The notes under the pieces were generated by a model, which saw nothing but the letters and a program-made list of their open reading frames with translations, did not search any database and was not told where the DNA came from. Position numbers and translations under genes: made by a program. 64,000 bases of DNA from Thermasporomyces composti (lineage in GTDB: Bacteria > Actinomycetota > Actinomycetes > Propionibacteriales > Actinopolymorphaceae): assembly GCF_003386795.1 (NCBI RefSeq), contig NZ_QTUC01000001.1:992001-1056000 (forward strand), given 5' to 3'. Positions 18,000 through 24,384 of this stretch are shown here, in pieces; the stretch's first letter is position 1; each line of letters begins with the position of its first letter.

Positions 18000-18158
18000 A
18001 TGGCGGAGACCTACACAGGCGAGTTCTACTGCGTGAAGTGCAAGGCCAAGCGCAACGCGACCGGCGAGATCAAGGTGAACGACAAGGGCACGCGCATGGC
18101 GAAGGCGACGTGCCCGGAGTGCGGCACCAACCTCAACCGGATCCTGGGCAAGGCCTGA
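18000..18158 (+). CDS. DUF5679 zinc-ribbon protein
   Basis: The 52-residue protein has two CxxC knuckles (C11-C14 in FYCVKCKAK and C38-C41 in TCPECGTN) around a Gly-Thr-rich hairpin. This is a compact zinc ribbon of the DUF5679 family, common as a single small gene in actinobacteria. It probably binds nucleic acid or a ribosome-linked partner, but no role is established. AGGAGGG lies five to seven bases before ATG 18000, and a terminator follows the stop, so it is likely monocistronic. Confidence 0.88.
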   Translation: MAETYTGEFYCVKCKAKRNATGEIKVNDKGTRMAKATCPECGTNLNRILGKA

Positions 18159-18178
18159 CATCCGACCGCGTGCCGAAG

Positions 18179-18206
18179 GGGCGGCCGAGCCGAGGCCGCC
18201 CGCTTT
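18179..18206 (+). terminator. Terminator after the DUF5679 gene
   Basis: An 8-bp stem GGGCGGCC / GGCCGCCC with a 7-base loop is followed by GCTTT, 21 bases after the stop codon. It can also serve the convergent DUF3817 gene. Confidence 0.7.
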
Positions 18207-18263
18207 GGTCGGTCCGCGCGGGTGACGACCCGCCGCGTGGACGCTTCCGCTCAGACGGCCCGC

Positions 18264-18617
18264 TCAGAGGCGTCGACCATCCCGCGTCCGCTTGACGACC
18301 ACCCGTTCGGCGACGAAGGAGACGAACGGGACGGTTCCGGCGAGAAGGACGAGAACGGTGCCCTTCACCGACCATCGCGCGCGAAGGGCGAGGTGGGCGC
18401 TGAGCACGAGGTAGACCATGTAGAGGAACCCGTGGAGCGGGCCGACGAGCGCGACCAGCCTCGGGTCGCCGCCGGCGTACTTCATGGGCATGGCGACGCA
18501 GACCAGCACCAGGAGAAACACACCGACGACGTAGGCGATCACGCGGTAGCGCGTGAGCGGCCCGCCCAGGTCCGGGTACCGCGTCGACGGGGACGTTTCG
18601 ACAGTGGACTCGGTCAT
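18264..18617 (-). CDS. DUF3817 integral membrane protein
   Basis: The 117-residue protein has three hydrophobic segments. The core (LTRYRVIAYVVGVFLLVLV, then GPLHGFLYMVYLVLSAHLALRA) contains the conserved histidine and HG motif of DUF3817, a small membrane family of unknown function. ATG 18617 follows GAGGAGAAG. It overlaps the upstream gene's stop by four bases, so the two are translationally coupled. Confidence 0.85.
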   Translation of the reverse strand: MTESTVETSPSTRYPDLGGPLTRYRVIAYVVGVFLLVLVCVAMPMKYAGGDPRLVALVGPLHGFLYMVYLVLSAHLALRARWSVKGTVLVLLAGTVPFVSFVAERVVVKRTRDGRRL

Positions 18618-19210
18618 CTTCTCCTCGATCGTTCCTGCAGACGCGCTCGCTCGTGCAAGGCGGCCAGGTACCGGTTGTACGCGGCGAGCTCGGCGTCCTC
18701 GGGGTCGTCCGACGTCGGCTGCGTCGCTCCAGGTGAGGTGTCGCCGGTGGAGCCTTGCAGCCCTGGCGGTGTGGCCGCCCCGGCACGCACGTCTCGCGGC
18801 GTCGGCGCAGCGCCCTGGCTCCTCACGCCGTCCACGGCGTCCGGTGCGTCCCCTTCTTCCTCTTCTTCCTCGTCGGAGGCTGGTGGCTCTCGGAGCAGCT
18901 TCCACCACACGTAGACGGCGAACGCCGCGAAGAACGGCCACTCCAGCGAGTAGCCGAGGTTCTGCCAGTCGCCGTTCTCGGAGTCGAACCGGGTCAGCTG
19001 CCACCACGCCATCGCCAGGCACACGACGACCGCCACAGCGACGACGAGTGTGAAGAGGATCCAGCGCGGGGTCAGCAGCTTGCGGACGGTCTCCGCCGCG
19101 TCGAGCCTCTCAACGTCTCGAGGAGTCGCTGAGGTCGCGACCGGCTCGCCGTCGGCGTCGCCGGTGAACGTTCCCGCCTCGCGCTGCACCTGGCGCCGCT
19201 CCTCCTCCAC
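18614..19210 (-). CDS. Two-helix membrane protein, SURF1-like N-terminal pattern
   Basis: The 198-residue product has helix one at about 47-68 (RWILFTLVVAVAVVVCLAMAWW, then QLTRF). Helix two is near 82-100 (SLEWPFFAAFAVYVWWKLL). A long Asp/Glu-rich, then Pro/Thr-rich, cytoplasmic tail follows, ending in a basic helix. The WWQLTRF turn resembles the first helix of SURF1-type proteins, but the rest does not, so I leave the family open. The start is uncertain: GTG 19210 is used, and GTG 19228 or 19306 are possible. It is coupled to the DUF3817 gene downstream. Confidence 0.65.
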   Translation of the reverse strand: MEEERRQVQREAGTFTGDADGEPVATSATPRDVERLDAAETVRKLLTPRWILFTLVVAVAVVVCLAMAWWQLTRFDSENGDWQNLGYSLEWPFFAAFAVYVWWKLLREPPASDEEEEEEGDAPDAVDGVRSQGAAPTPRDVRAGAATPPGLQGSTGDTSPGATQPTSDDPEDAELAAYNRYLAALHERARLQERSRRR

Positions 19211-19226
19211 GGCCTCAGTGTCCCTC

Positions 19227-19317
19227 ACGTGTCGTGGCGTCGATCCACGTGTCGAGCGTCCATGCCCGCGGGGCGTCCACGGAGCGTCCACGTGTCGGGC
19301 GTCCATCCACGCGTCGT
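19227..19317. repeat. Four CACG(T/C)GTCG boxes in a divergent intergenic region
   Basis: CACGTGTCG occurs at 19227, 19247 and 19290, and CACGCGTCG at 19309. The second and third sit inside 22-bp imperfect direct repeats (19244-19265 and 19287-19308). They lie between the two-helix membrane gene and the TOMM-like gene. Confidence 0.65.
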
Positions 19318-19445
19318 GGTGACCTTAACACCGCCTGTGGAAAACCCGGACGGGCGGCGAACCCAACGTGACAGGCTTCACCTCCGAAGAGGTGCCCGCG
19401 AGGGTGCCGGGGTCACCGCGGCCTGCCCGGAGGGGAGGTTTTGCT

Positions 19446-20522
19446 GTGCGTCCGCGACTCAAGCCAGCCCTGCGTCGCGTGTGGCGCGATCACCAGACCC
19501 TGCAGATCGGGCTGGACCCCGACAACGCGGTCGTCGTCACCGGCCTCGACCCAGCCCTGCGGAAGATCGTCGACAACCTCACCGGCCGACGCACCGAAGA
19601 GGCCCTGCTCGCCCAGGCTCGTGCGCACGGTGTGACCGACACGCGCGCCCGACGTCTCCTCCGCATCCTCGCCGACGCGGGCGCGCTCGACGACGGCGAC
19701 GTCGATGGCACAGTCCTGTGCGGCCTCGAGCCGACGGAGCGGCAGCGACTCATGCCGGACCTCGCGGCCCGTTCCCTGGTCAGCAAGTCCCCGGACGGCG
19801 GGACGGGCACGCTCGCACGCCGACGCCGCGCTCGCCTCGCCGTGCACGGCGCGGGACGGATCGGCGCCTCGATCGCCACCCTGCTCGGCGCCGCCGGCGT
19901 GGGGACCGTCCTGGTCGCCGACCCCACGAAGACCCGACCGGGCGACCTTGCTCCGGCCGGTCTCGGCCCGGTCGACGTCGGCAGGCCACGCGCGGCGGGC
20001 GTCCGTCGCGCGGTCACCGCGTTCACCTCGTCGACCACGGTCTCCGTCGTCGGTGAGTCCACCCCGCTCCGCCCGCACGTCGCCGTCCTCGCGCCGGACG
20101 ACGAGCCCGACCGCATGCTCGCCGACGCCCTCGTTCGGGCCGGCATCCCCCATCTCGTCGTCCGCATGCGTGACGCGCGCGCGATCGTGGGCCCCTTCGT
20201 GCTTCCCGGGAAGTCGTCCTGCGTCCGCTGCCACGACATGCACCGCGCCGCACGCGACCCCGCGTGGCCACGAGTCCTCGCCCAGCTGCTCGGCGCGCCG
20301 CACCACGCCCCCGCCTGCGACGTCGTCCTCGCCACGATGACGGCCGCCTACGCCAGCCTGCACGTTCTCGCCTTCCTCGACGGCATGCGACCGCCCTCCG
20401 TCGACGCCACGCTCGAGATCGACTTGCCGTTCGGCAGCGTGCGCCGGCGTACTTGGTCGGCCCACCCGGCGTGCGGATGCCAGTGGGATCCCGAACCGCG
20501 TCCGAGTGCGATCGCCGCGTGA
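19446..20522 (+). CDS. Orphan ThiF/E1-like, TOMM cyclodehydratase-related protein
   Basis: The 358-residue protein has an N-terminal winged-helix-like peptide-clamp region (LKPALRRVWRDHQTLQIGLDP). A Rossmann/E1 segment follows with AVHGAGRIGASIATLLGAAGVG. It continues with LPGKSSCVRCHDMHR, DPAWPRVLAQL and a final HPACGCQW; the two Cys pairs probably hold zinc. This is the layout of the C-type partner that binds leader peptides in thiazole/oxazole-modified peptide (TOMM) pathways. No YcaO, dehydrogenase or precursor peptide is in the window, so its job here is unknown. GGGGAGG seven bases before GTG 19446 fixes the start, against a frame open to 19368. Confidence 0.75.
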   Translation: MRPRLKPALRRVWRDHQTLQIGLDPDNAVVVTGLDPALRKIVDNLTGRRTEEALLAQARAHGVTDTRARRLLRILADAGALDDGDVDGTVLCGLEPTERQRLMPDLAARSLVSKSPDGGTGTLARRRRARLAVHGAGRIGASIATLLGAAGVGTVLVADPTKTRPGDLAPAGLGPVDVGRPRAAGVRRAVTAFTSSTTVSVVGESTPLRPHVAVLAPDDEPDRMLADALVRAGIPHLVVRMRDARAIVGPFVLPGKSSCVRCHDMHRAARDPAWPRVLAQLLGAPHHAPACDVVLATMTAAYASLHVLAFLDGMRPPSVDATLEIDLPFGSVRRRTWSAHPACGCQWDPEPRPSAIAA

Positions 20523-20526
20523 CCGT

Positions 20527-20575
20527 GCTTGTCCTCGAATCCTGGGCTTGTCCTCGAAGCTTGGCGTGTCCTGAA
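20527..20575. repeat. 18-19-bp-period direct repeats
   Basis: GCTTGTCCTCGAA occurs at 20527-20539 and 20546-20558, with a decayed third copy at 20564-20575. They fall between the ThiF-like and LLM genes. Confidence 0.7.
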
Positions 20576-20688
20576 GACGTGGGCGTGCCGTGCGCGACCG
20601 TCGGACCGGTCCTCCGCGCATCGTCGGCTGGTCGGGTGCCGCCTTCCTCGGGCGTGTCTCATGCCGCAGGGCCTGTCGGACCCGCCCT

Positions 20689-20694
20689 TAGGCT
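20689..20694 (+). promoter_or_regulatory. Leaderless-type -10 (TAGGCT) for the LLM oxidoreductase
   Basis: TAGGCT lies eight bases before ATG 20703, and no ribosome-binding site is present, so transcription probably begins at or near the start codon. Confidence 0.45.
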
Positions 20695-20702
20695 GCGGGC
20701 CC

Positions 20703-21554
20703 ATGAAGTTCGGCTTCGTCATGCCCAGCGGAGACGCCCGGGACGCGGCGGACCTCGCGGCCATCGCCGAAGACCACGGCTGGGACGGCTTCTTCGTCTG
20801 GGAGGGAATCTGGTCGGTCGACGCCTGGACGTGTCTCGCCGCGGCGGCGATGCGGACCCAGCGGATCCGTCTCGGCACCATGCTGACGCCGCTTCCTCGG
20901 CGCAAACCGTGGGAACTGGCCAGTCAGACGTCCACGCTCGACAACCTGTCCGGTGGCCGGGTCATCCTCGCCGTCGGCCTCGGGGTCAGCGCCGACGAAG
21001 GGGACCGGTGGTGGCTGTTCGAGGACGACCCCGGTCGGGTCACGCGCGCGGAGATGCTCGACGAAGGCCTGGAGATGCTCCAGCTCCTGTGGCGGGGGGA
21101 GCCTTTCGAGTTCCACGGCCGGCACTACCGGGCGCGTCGAACCGACGCCTTGGCGCCCGCTCCGCAGACCCCCGTCCAGAAACCGCGGATCCCGATCTGG
21201 GTGGTCGGTGCCTGGCCACGTCCCAAGTCCATGCGTCGCGCCGCCGCCTGGGACGGCTGGCTCCCCAACTACCTGCCCAAGGACGGCCAACACCGAGAAC
21301 TCACACCCCAGGTCTGTGCGGACGGAGTGCAGTGGATCCGCACCCACCGAGGCGCGGACTCCATGGACGGCTACGACGTCGTCGTCGAAGGCGTGACCTC
21401 GGCGGATGACCCGGCAGCGGCGGCCGCGACCGTTCGTCCCTGGGCGGAGGCTGGCGCGACCTGGTGGCTCGATGCCAACTGGTCGATTCCACCAGAGCAG
21501 GTCCGCGAGGAGTCCGAACGTCGGCTTCGCGCGGGTCCGCCCCGGATCGACTGA
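20703..21554 (+). CDS. LLM-class (luciferase-like) flavin-dependent oxidoreductase
   Basis: The 283-residue TIM-barrel protein shows the bacterial-luciferase family pattern: KFGFVMPSGDARDAADLA at the N-terminus, GWDGFFVWEG, RIRLGTMLTPLPRRKPWELA and TLDNLSGGRVILAVGLG. A C-terminal IPIWVVGAWPR follows. Such enzymes use FMN or coenzyme F420. Which cofactor applies here, and the substrate, cannot be told. The frame is open to 20529, but ATG 20703 has a -10 element eight bases upstream and gives the natural N-terminus. Confidence 0.88.
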   Translation: MKFGFVMPSGDARDAADLAAIAEDHGWDGFFVWEGIWSVDAWTCLAAAAMRTQRIRLGTMLTPLPRRKPWELASQTSTLDNLSGGRVILAVGLGVSADEGDRWWLFEDDPGRVTRAEMLDEGLEMLQLLWRGEPFEFHGRHYRARRTDALAPAPQTPVQKPRIPIWVVGAWPRPKSMRRAAAWDGWLPNYLPKDGQHRELTPQVCADGVQWIRTHRGADSMDGYDVVVEGVTSADDPAAAAATVRPWAEAGATWWLDANWSIPPEQVREESERRLRAGPPRID

Positions 21555-21755
21555 GCCGGTCCGCGCGAACGGGCGTGGGTCCCCGCTGGCGCAGGGCATA
21601 CGGTCTGTCCGTCCCAGGGCGTGCCGTCGTCCCGCGGCAGGACTCGTGTCACACTGCCTGAGGTGGCTCTGCGCGAGCCCATCCGACGACGTGACAGCAC
21701 GACGCTCCAACTTTCGCGGGATGATGCATCCTTGACTTTGCCGGACAATGGTGAC

Positions 21756-23102
21756 GTGCGCGACATGCCGCGGAGCGCCGCCGCGCGAACGGCGCGTCTG
21801 GCCAGCCTGCCACTGAGCATCGCTGGACGGACCGCGCTCGGGCTGGGCAAGCGTCTCGGCGGCAAGTCGGCCGAGGCCGTCGCGGCTGATCTGCAACGCC
21901 GCACCGCGGACCAGCTCTTCCGGGTGCTCGGTGAGCTCAAGGGCGGCGCCATGAAGTTCGGCCAGGCGCTGTCGGTCTTCGAAGCCGCCCTCCCCGAGCA
22001 CTTGGCCGCCCCCTACCGTGCGACGCTCACCAAGCTCCAAGACTCCGCGCCCCCCATGCCCGCCGAGCAGGTCCACCGGGTGTTGGAGCGGGAGCTCGGG
22101 ACGAACTGGCGCCGCCGGCTGCGCGGCTTCTGCGACGAGCCGGCGGCCGCGGCCTCGATCGGTCAGGTGCACCGGGCGCGGTGGCCGGACGGTCGCGAGG
22201 TCGCCGTCAAAGTCCAGTACCCAGGCGCGGCCGACGCGCTGCGGGCCGACCTCAACCAGCTCGCGAGGGTGAGCCGGCTGTTCGCGTCCTTGCTGCCCGG
22301 CCTCGAGGTCAAGCCGCTCATCGAGGAGCTGAAGGCGAGGATCGGCGAAGAGCTCGACTATCGCCTGGAGGCGGAGGCACAGGCCGGCTTCGCGGCCGCG
22401 TTCGACGGCGACCCTGAGATCGCGGTGCCACGCGTCCGGCTCTACACCCGACACGTCCTGGTGACGGACTGGCTGGAGGGGAGGCCGCTCAGCGAGATCA
22501 TCGCGCACGGTACCCAGGAGGAACGCGACCGCGCTGGCTTGCTCTTCGTCCGCTTCCTCTTCGCCGGTCCCGCCCGTGCGGGGCTCCTGCACGCCGATCC
22601 CCACCCGGGCAACTTCCGCATGACGCCCGACGGTCGACTCGGTGTGCTCGATTTCGGCCTCGTGGCGCGGCTGCCAGGCGGCCTTCCTCCACAGATCGGC
22701 CGGCTGTTGCGTATCGGGCTGGACGGTGACTTCGACACCGTCGTCGAAGGCCTCCGTGCTGAGGGCTTCATCAAGCCTGGTGTCGAGATCGACCCGCAGG
22801 AGCTGCACGACTACCTTCGCCCGTTCACCGAGCCGGCCCAGGCGGAGACGTTCCACTTCACGCGGGACTGGATGCGGACGCAGTTCCAACGGATCACCGA
22901 CATTCGTGATCAGAGCGCCCGCACCGCCCTGCGCCTGAACTTGCCGCCGTCGTACCTGCTCATCCACCGCGTCTGGAGCGGTGGCATCGGCGTGCTCTCC
23001 CAGCTCGGGACGAACGCGCCGTTCCGCGCTGAGCTGGAACGGTGGCTGCCCGGCTTCGCCGACGAGCTCGACTCCGACCTCCCCGAAGACGAGCCGGCTT
23101 AG
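21756..23102 (+). CDS. ABC1/UbiB/AarF-family atypical kinase
   Basis: The 448-residue protein has the family-specific KxGQ helix (GGAMKFGQALS), the Ala-rich loop AAASIGQVH in place of a normal P-loop, VAVKVQYPG with the ATP lysine, the catalytic HADPHPGNF and LDFG. These proteins are ATPases or kinases tied to lipid-quinone metabolism. It is the positional counterpart of Rv3197 next to whiB7, which in mycobacteria has been linked to macrolide tolerance. GTG 21756 or ATG 21765 are the plausible starts. Its last codons and the DNA beyond the stop form a 21-bp-period duplication. Confidence 0.9.
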   Translation: MRDMPRSAAARTARLASLPLSIAGRTALGLGKRLGGKSAEAVAADLQRRTADQLFRVLGELKGGAMKFGQALSVFEAALPEHLAAPYRATLTKLQDSAPPMPAEQVHRVLERELGTNWRRRLRGFCDEPAAAASIGQVHRARWPDGREVAVKVQYPGAADALRADLNQLARVSRLFASLLPGLEVKPLIEELKARIGEELDYRLEAEAQAGFAAAFDGDPEIAVPRVRLYTRHVLVTDWLEGRPLSEIIAHGTQEERDRAGLLFVRFLFAGPARAGLLHADPHPGNFRMTPDGRLGVLDFGLVARLPGGLPPQIGRLLRIGLDGDFDTVVEGLRAEGFIKPGVEIDPQELHDYLRPFTEPAQAETFHFTRDWMRTQFQRITDIRDQSARTALRLNLPPSYLLIHRVWSGGIGVLSQLGTNAPFRAELERWLPGFADELDSDLPEDEPA

Positions 23103-23118
23103 CTCGAAGACGAGTCGG
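23084..23118. repeat. 14-bp direct repeat spanning a stop codon
   Basis: CGAAGACGAGCCGG (23084-23097) is repeated with one change at 23105-23118. The TAG stop of the ABC1 gene lies between the copies. Confidence 0.65.
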
Positions 23119-23173
23119 TCGACGATCGCCGCGGTGAGGACTGGTCACCGCAAGGCAGGGTTGCATGCCGAAG

Positions 23174-23209
23174 CTGGTCGGGTCACCGGCCTCGCGGTGC
23201 CCCGACCAG
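23174..23209. terminator. Strong bidirectional hairpin
   Basis: CTGGTCGGG and CCCGACCAG pair, then after one mismatch CACCG and CGGTG pair around a 6-base loop. It lies between the convergent ABC1 and small-basic-protein genes, and ends both. Confidence 0.85.
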
Positions 23210-23220
23210 CCCGACTCAGA

Positions 23221-23385
23221 TCACTTCGCTGTCAGGCGAAGCGCGCCCGAAGCCGCACGCAGCGCGGCTCCCATACGGCTCAGCTGGCGGGCGCGCACCA
23301 GCTGAGCCGCTCGTCGGTCACGTTCGGCCGACCTGACGCGGGCTTGTATCTGCGCCCGCGCCAGGTCTTCGTACAAACCTTGCAT
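23221..23385 (-). CDS. Small basic helical protein
   Basis: The 54-residue product begins MQGLYEDLARAQIQARVR and continues as an Arg/Ala-rich amphipathic helix ending RAASGALRLTAK. Small proteins of this look (a short aromatic start, then a basic helix) recur in actinobacteria, and their function is unknown. GAGGAG four bases before ATG 23385 supports translation; the frame is open further to 23469 without a ribosome-binding site. It lies 149 bases beyond the whiB7 stop and could be read through from it. Confidence 0.7.
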   Translation of the reverse strand: MQGLYEDLARAQIQARVRSAERDRRAAQLVRARQLSRMGAALRAASGALRLTAK

Positions 23386-23534
23386 GGTGCTCCTCGTCGA
23401 GGGGTGGGGGAAAACGTCTCGTTCCAGGCGACCTGTCGGTGCCGGGTCAGCGGAGATCGCGATGCTCATCGGTGCTCACCGTGCTTTCACATGGAGGGTC
23501 TGGAGGACTCGGACCACGAGGAGGACGTGGACCA

Positions 23535-23816
23535 CTAGGCAGCGACGTCGTTCTTGCGCGGACGTCCTCGCGGCCGCTTGCGCGGAACGACTACGCCGGC
23601 GATGAACAACTCGCCGCCCCAGACTCCCCATGGCTCACGCCGGGCGAGCGCGCCATCGAGGCACTTCCGCCGGACCGGGCAGCCGAGGCAGATCGACTTG
23701 GCGAACTCCACGTCAGCCGGGGATTCGGCGAAGAAGAGCTCTGGATCGAATGACCGGCACGGAAGCTCTCCGTCCGCAGCCACCTCAGACGTGATGTCGA
23801 GGATGCTGACGGTCAC
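23535..23816 (-). CDS. whiB7: WhiB-family [4Fe-4S] transcription factor WhiB7 (WblC)
   Basis: The 93-residue protein has the four cluster cysteines C20, C43, C46 and C52 (CLGC plus flanking), the sigma-A-binding turn EPWGVWGGE (61-69) and a C-terminal AT-hook RPRGRPRK (81-88). The AT-hook is unique to the WhiB7 class. WhiB7 binds the housekeeping sigma factor and AT-rich DNA just above the -35, and turns on resistance to ribosome-targeting antibiotics. GGAGG lies nine bases before GTG 23816. A roughly 500-base leader with upstream frames and an attenuator, plus an AT-rich promoter, precede it. Neighbours uvrD2 and the ABC1 kinase match the mycobacterial locus. Confidence 0.96.
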   Translation of the reverse strand: MTVSILDITSEVAADGELPCRSFDPELFFAESPADVEFAKSICLGCPVRRKCLDGALARREPWGVWGGELFIAGVVVPRKRPRGRPRKNDVAA

Positions 23817-23935
23817 TTCCAGTCACCTCCCTGTCTCCTGCTGTCGTGTGGCCGGGTCTGTCCCGAGCCGGATCGCTCGAACTGTGTGGTGGAACGCTTG
23901 GTTGGCCGGATCCGCGACCCGTCGCAGCGAGGCAA

Positions 23936-23977
23936 ACGAAAAGGCCGCGAATCCCGATGTCGGGAGTCCGCGGCCTT
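23936..23977 (-). terminator. Attenuator hairpin in the whiB7 leader
   Basis: The arms AAGGCCGCG (23941-23949) and CGCGGCCTT (23969-23977) form a perfect 9-bp stem, with an inner CCCG/CGGG stem. On the minus strand it is followed by TTCGTTTG, making a TTTTCGTTT tract. It lies 125 bases before the whiB7 start. Confidence 0.85.
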
Positions 23978-23999
23978 GGAGGTGCCGGTCTGCGACAGG

Positions 24000-24266
24000 T
24001 CATAAGACCGGTGGACTCCAGGCTGGGACACCCGACAGGGAGGACTCGGTGCTGAGAGCGGAGAGATCAGACTGATCGCTTGCCAGGAGAAGGCTGGCCG
24101 GACCGCCGTAGACCCTCCGGCTGCGCGGTCGAAGAATGAACCCGACGCTGGACACACCTGTCCCCCGGGACGCGAGCTCGACGGGCGAGATCATGCGCAT
24201 TCCAACCGAGGGACCTGGGAAGGACGCGCCGGCCACGAGCTCACGCGAGATCTCCGCGCTGATCAC
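24000..24266 (-). CDS. whiB7 leader upstream frame 2
   Basis: The 88-codon frame starts at GTG 24266, eight bases after GGAGG and overlapping the TGA of frame 1 (GTGA). It ends 22 bases before the attenuator stem. The peptide (VISAEISRELVAGASFPG at its start) is not recognised. Ribosome position on this frame could decide whether the attenuator folds. It may be a sensor rather than a functional protein. Confidence 0.45.
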   Translation of the reverse strand: MISAEISRELVAGASFPGPSVGMRMISPVELASRGTGVSSVGFILRPRSRRVYGGPASLLLASDQSDLSALSTESSLSGVPAWSPPVL

Positions 24267-24295
24267 CGGACGCACCTCCCTCCAGCTTCAGACAT
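24263..24295 (-). CDS. whiB7 leader upstream frame 1 (10 codons)
   Basis: ATG 24295 begins a 10-codon frame (MSEAGGRCVR) about 26 bases after the predicted transcription start. It has no strong ribosome-binding site of its own. It contains the ribosome-binding site of frame 2, so its translation could block or couple frame 2. Confidence 0.35.
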   Translation of the reverse strand: MSEAGGRCVR

Positions 24296-24327
24296 GACAG
24301 TCCACGCGACGGGACCAGACCCCCATG

Positions 24328-24365
24328 ACCCTACGAGGAACTTCTCCCGACGGCAACGTATTTTT
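24328..24365 (-). promoter_or_regulatory. WhiB7-type promoter of whiB7
   Basis: On the minus strand: AAAAAT (24360-24365), three bases, -35 TTGCCG (24351-24356), a 17-base spacer, and -10 TAGGGT (24328-24333). An AT-rich block exactly three bases above a sub-optimal -35 is the known WhiB7 target, so the gene should activate itself. Confidence 0.85.
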
Positions 24366-24384
24366 CGGGCCGGTTCCCAGAGCT

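Larger units (their letters stand above)
23817..24321 (-). promoter_or_regulatory. Long 5' leader of whiB7
   Basis: About 505 bases separate the predicted transcription start (near 24321) from whiB7. The leader holds a 10-codon frame, an 88-codon frame overlapping it, and a terminator-like hairpin 22 bases past the second stop. This is the layout of ribosome-mediated attenuation described for whiB7/wblC leaders. Confidence 0.75.

Noticed and set aside
20688-22967. A 759-codon minus-strand frame across the LLM and ABC1 genes
   Set aside because: It spans two clear genes on the other strand plus an intergenic repeat, and shows no motif.
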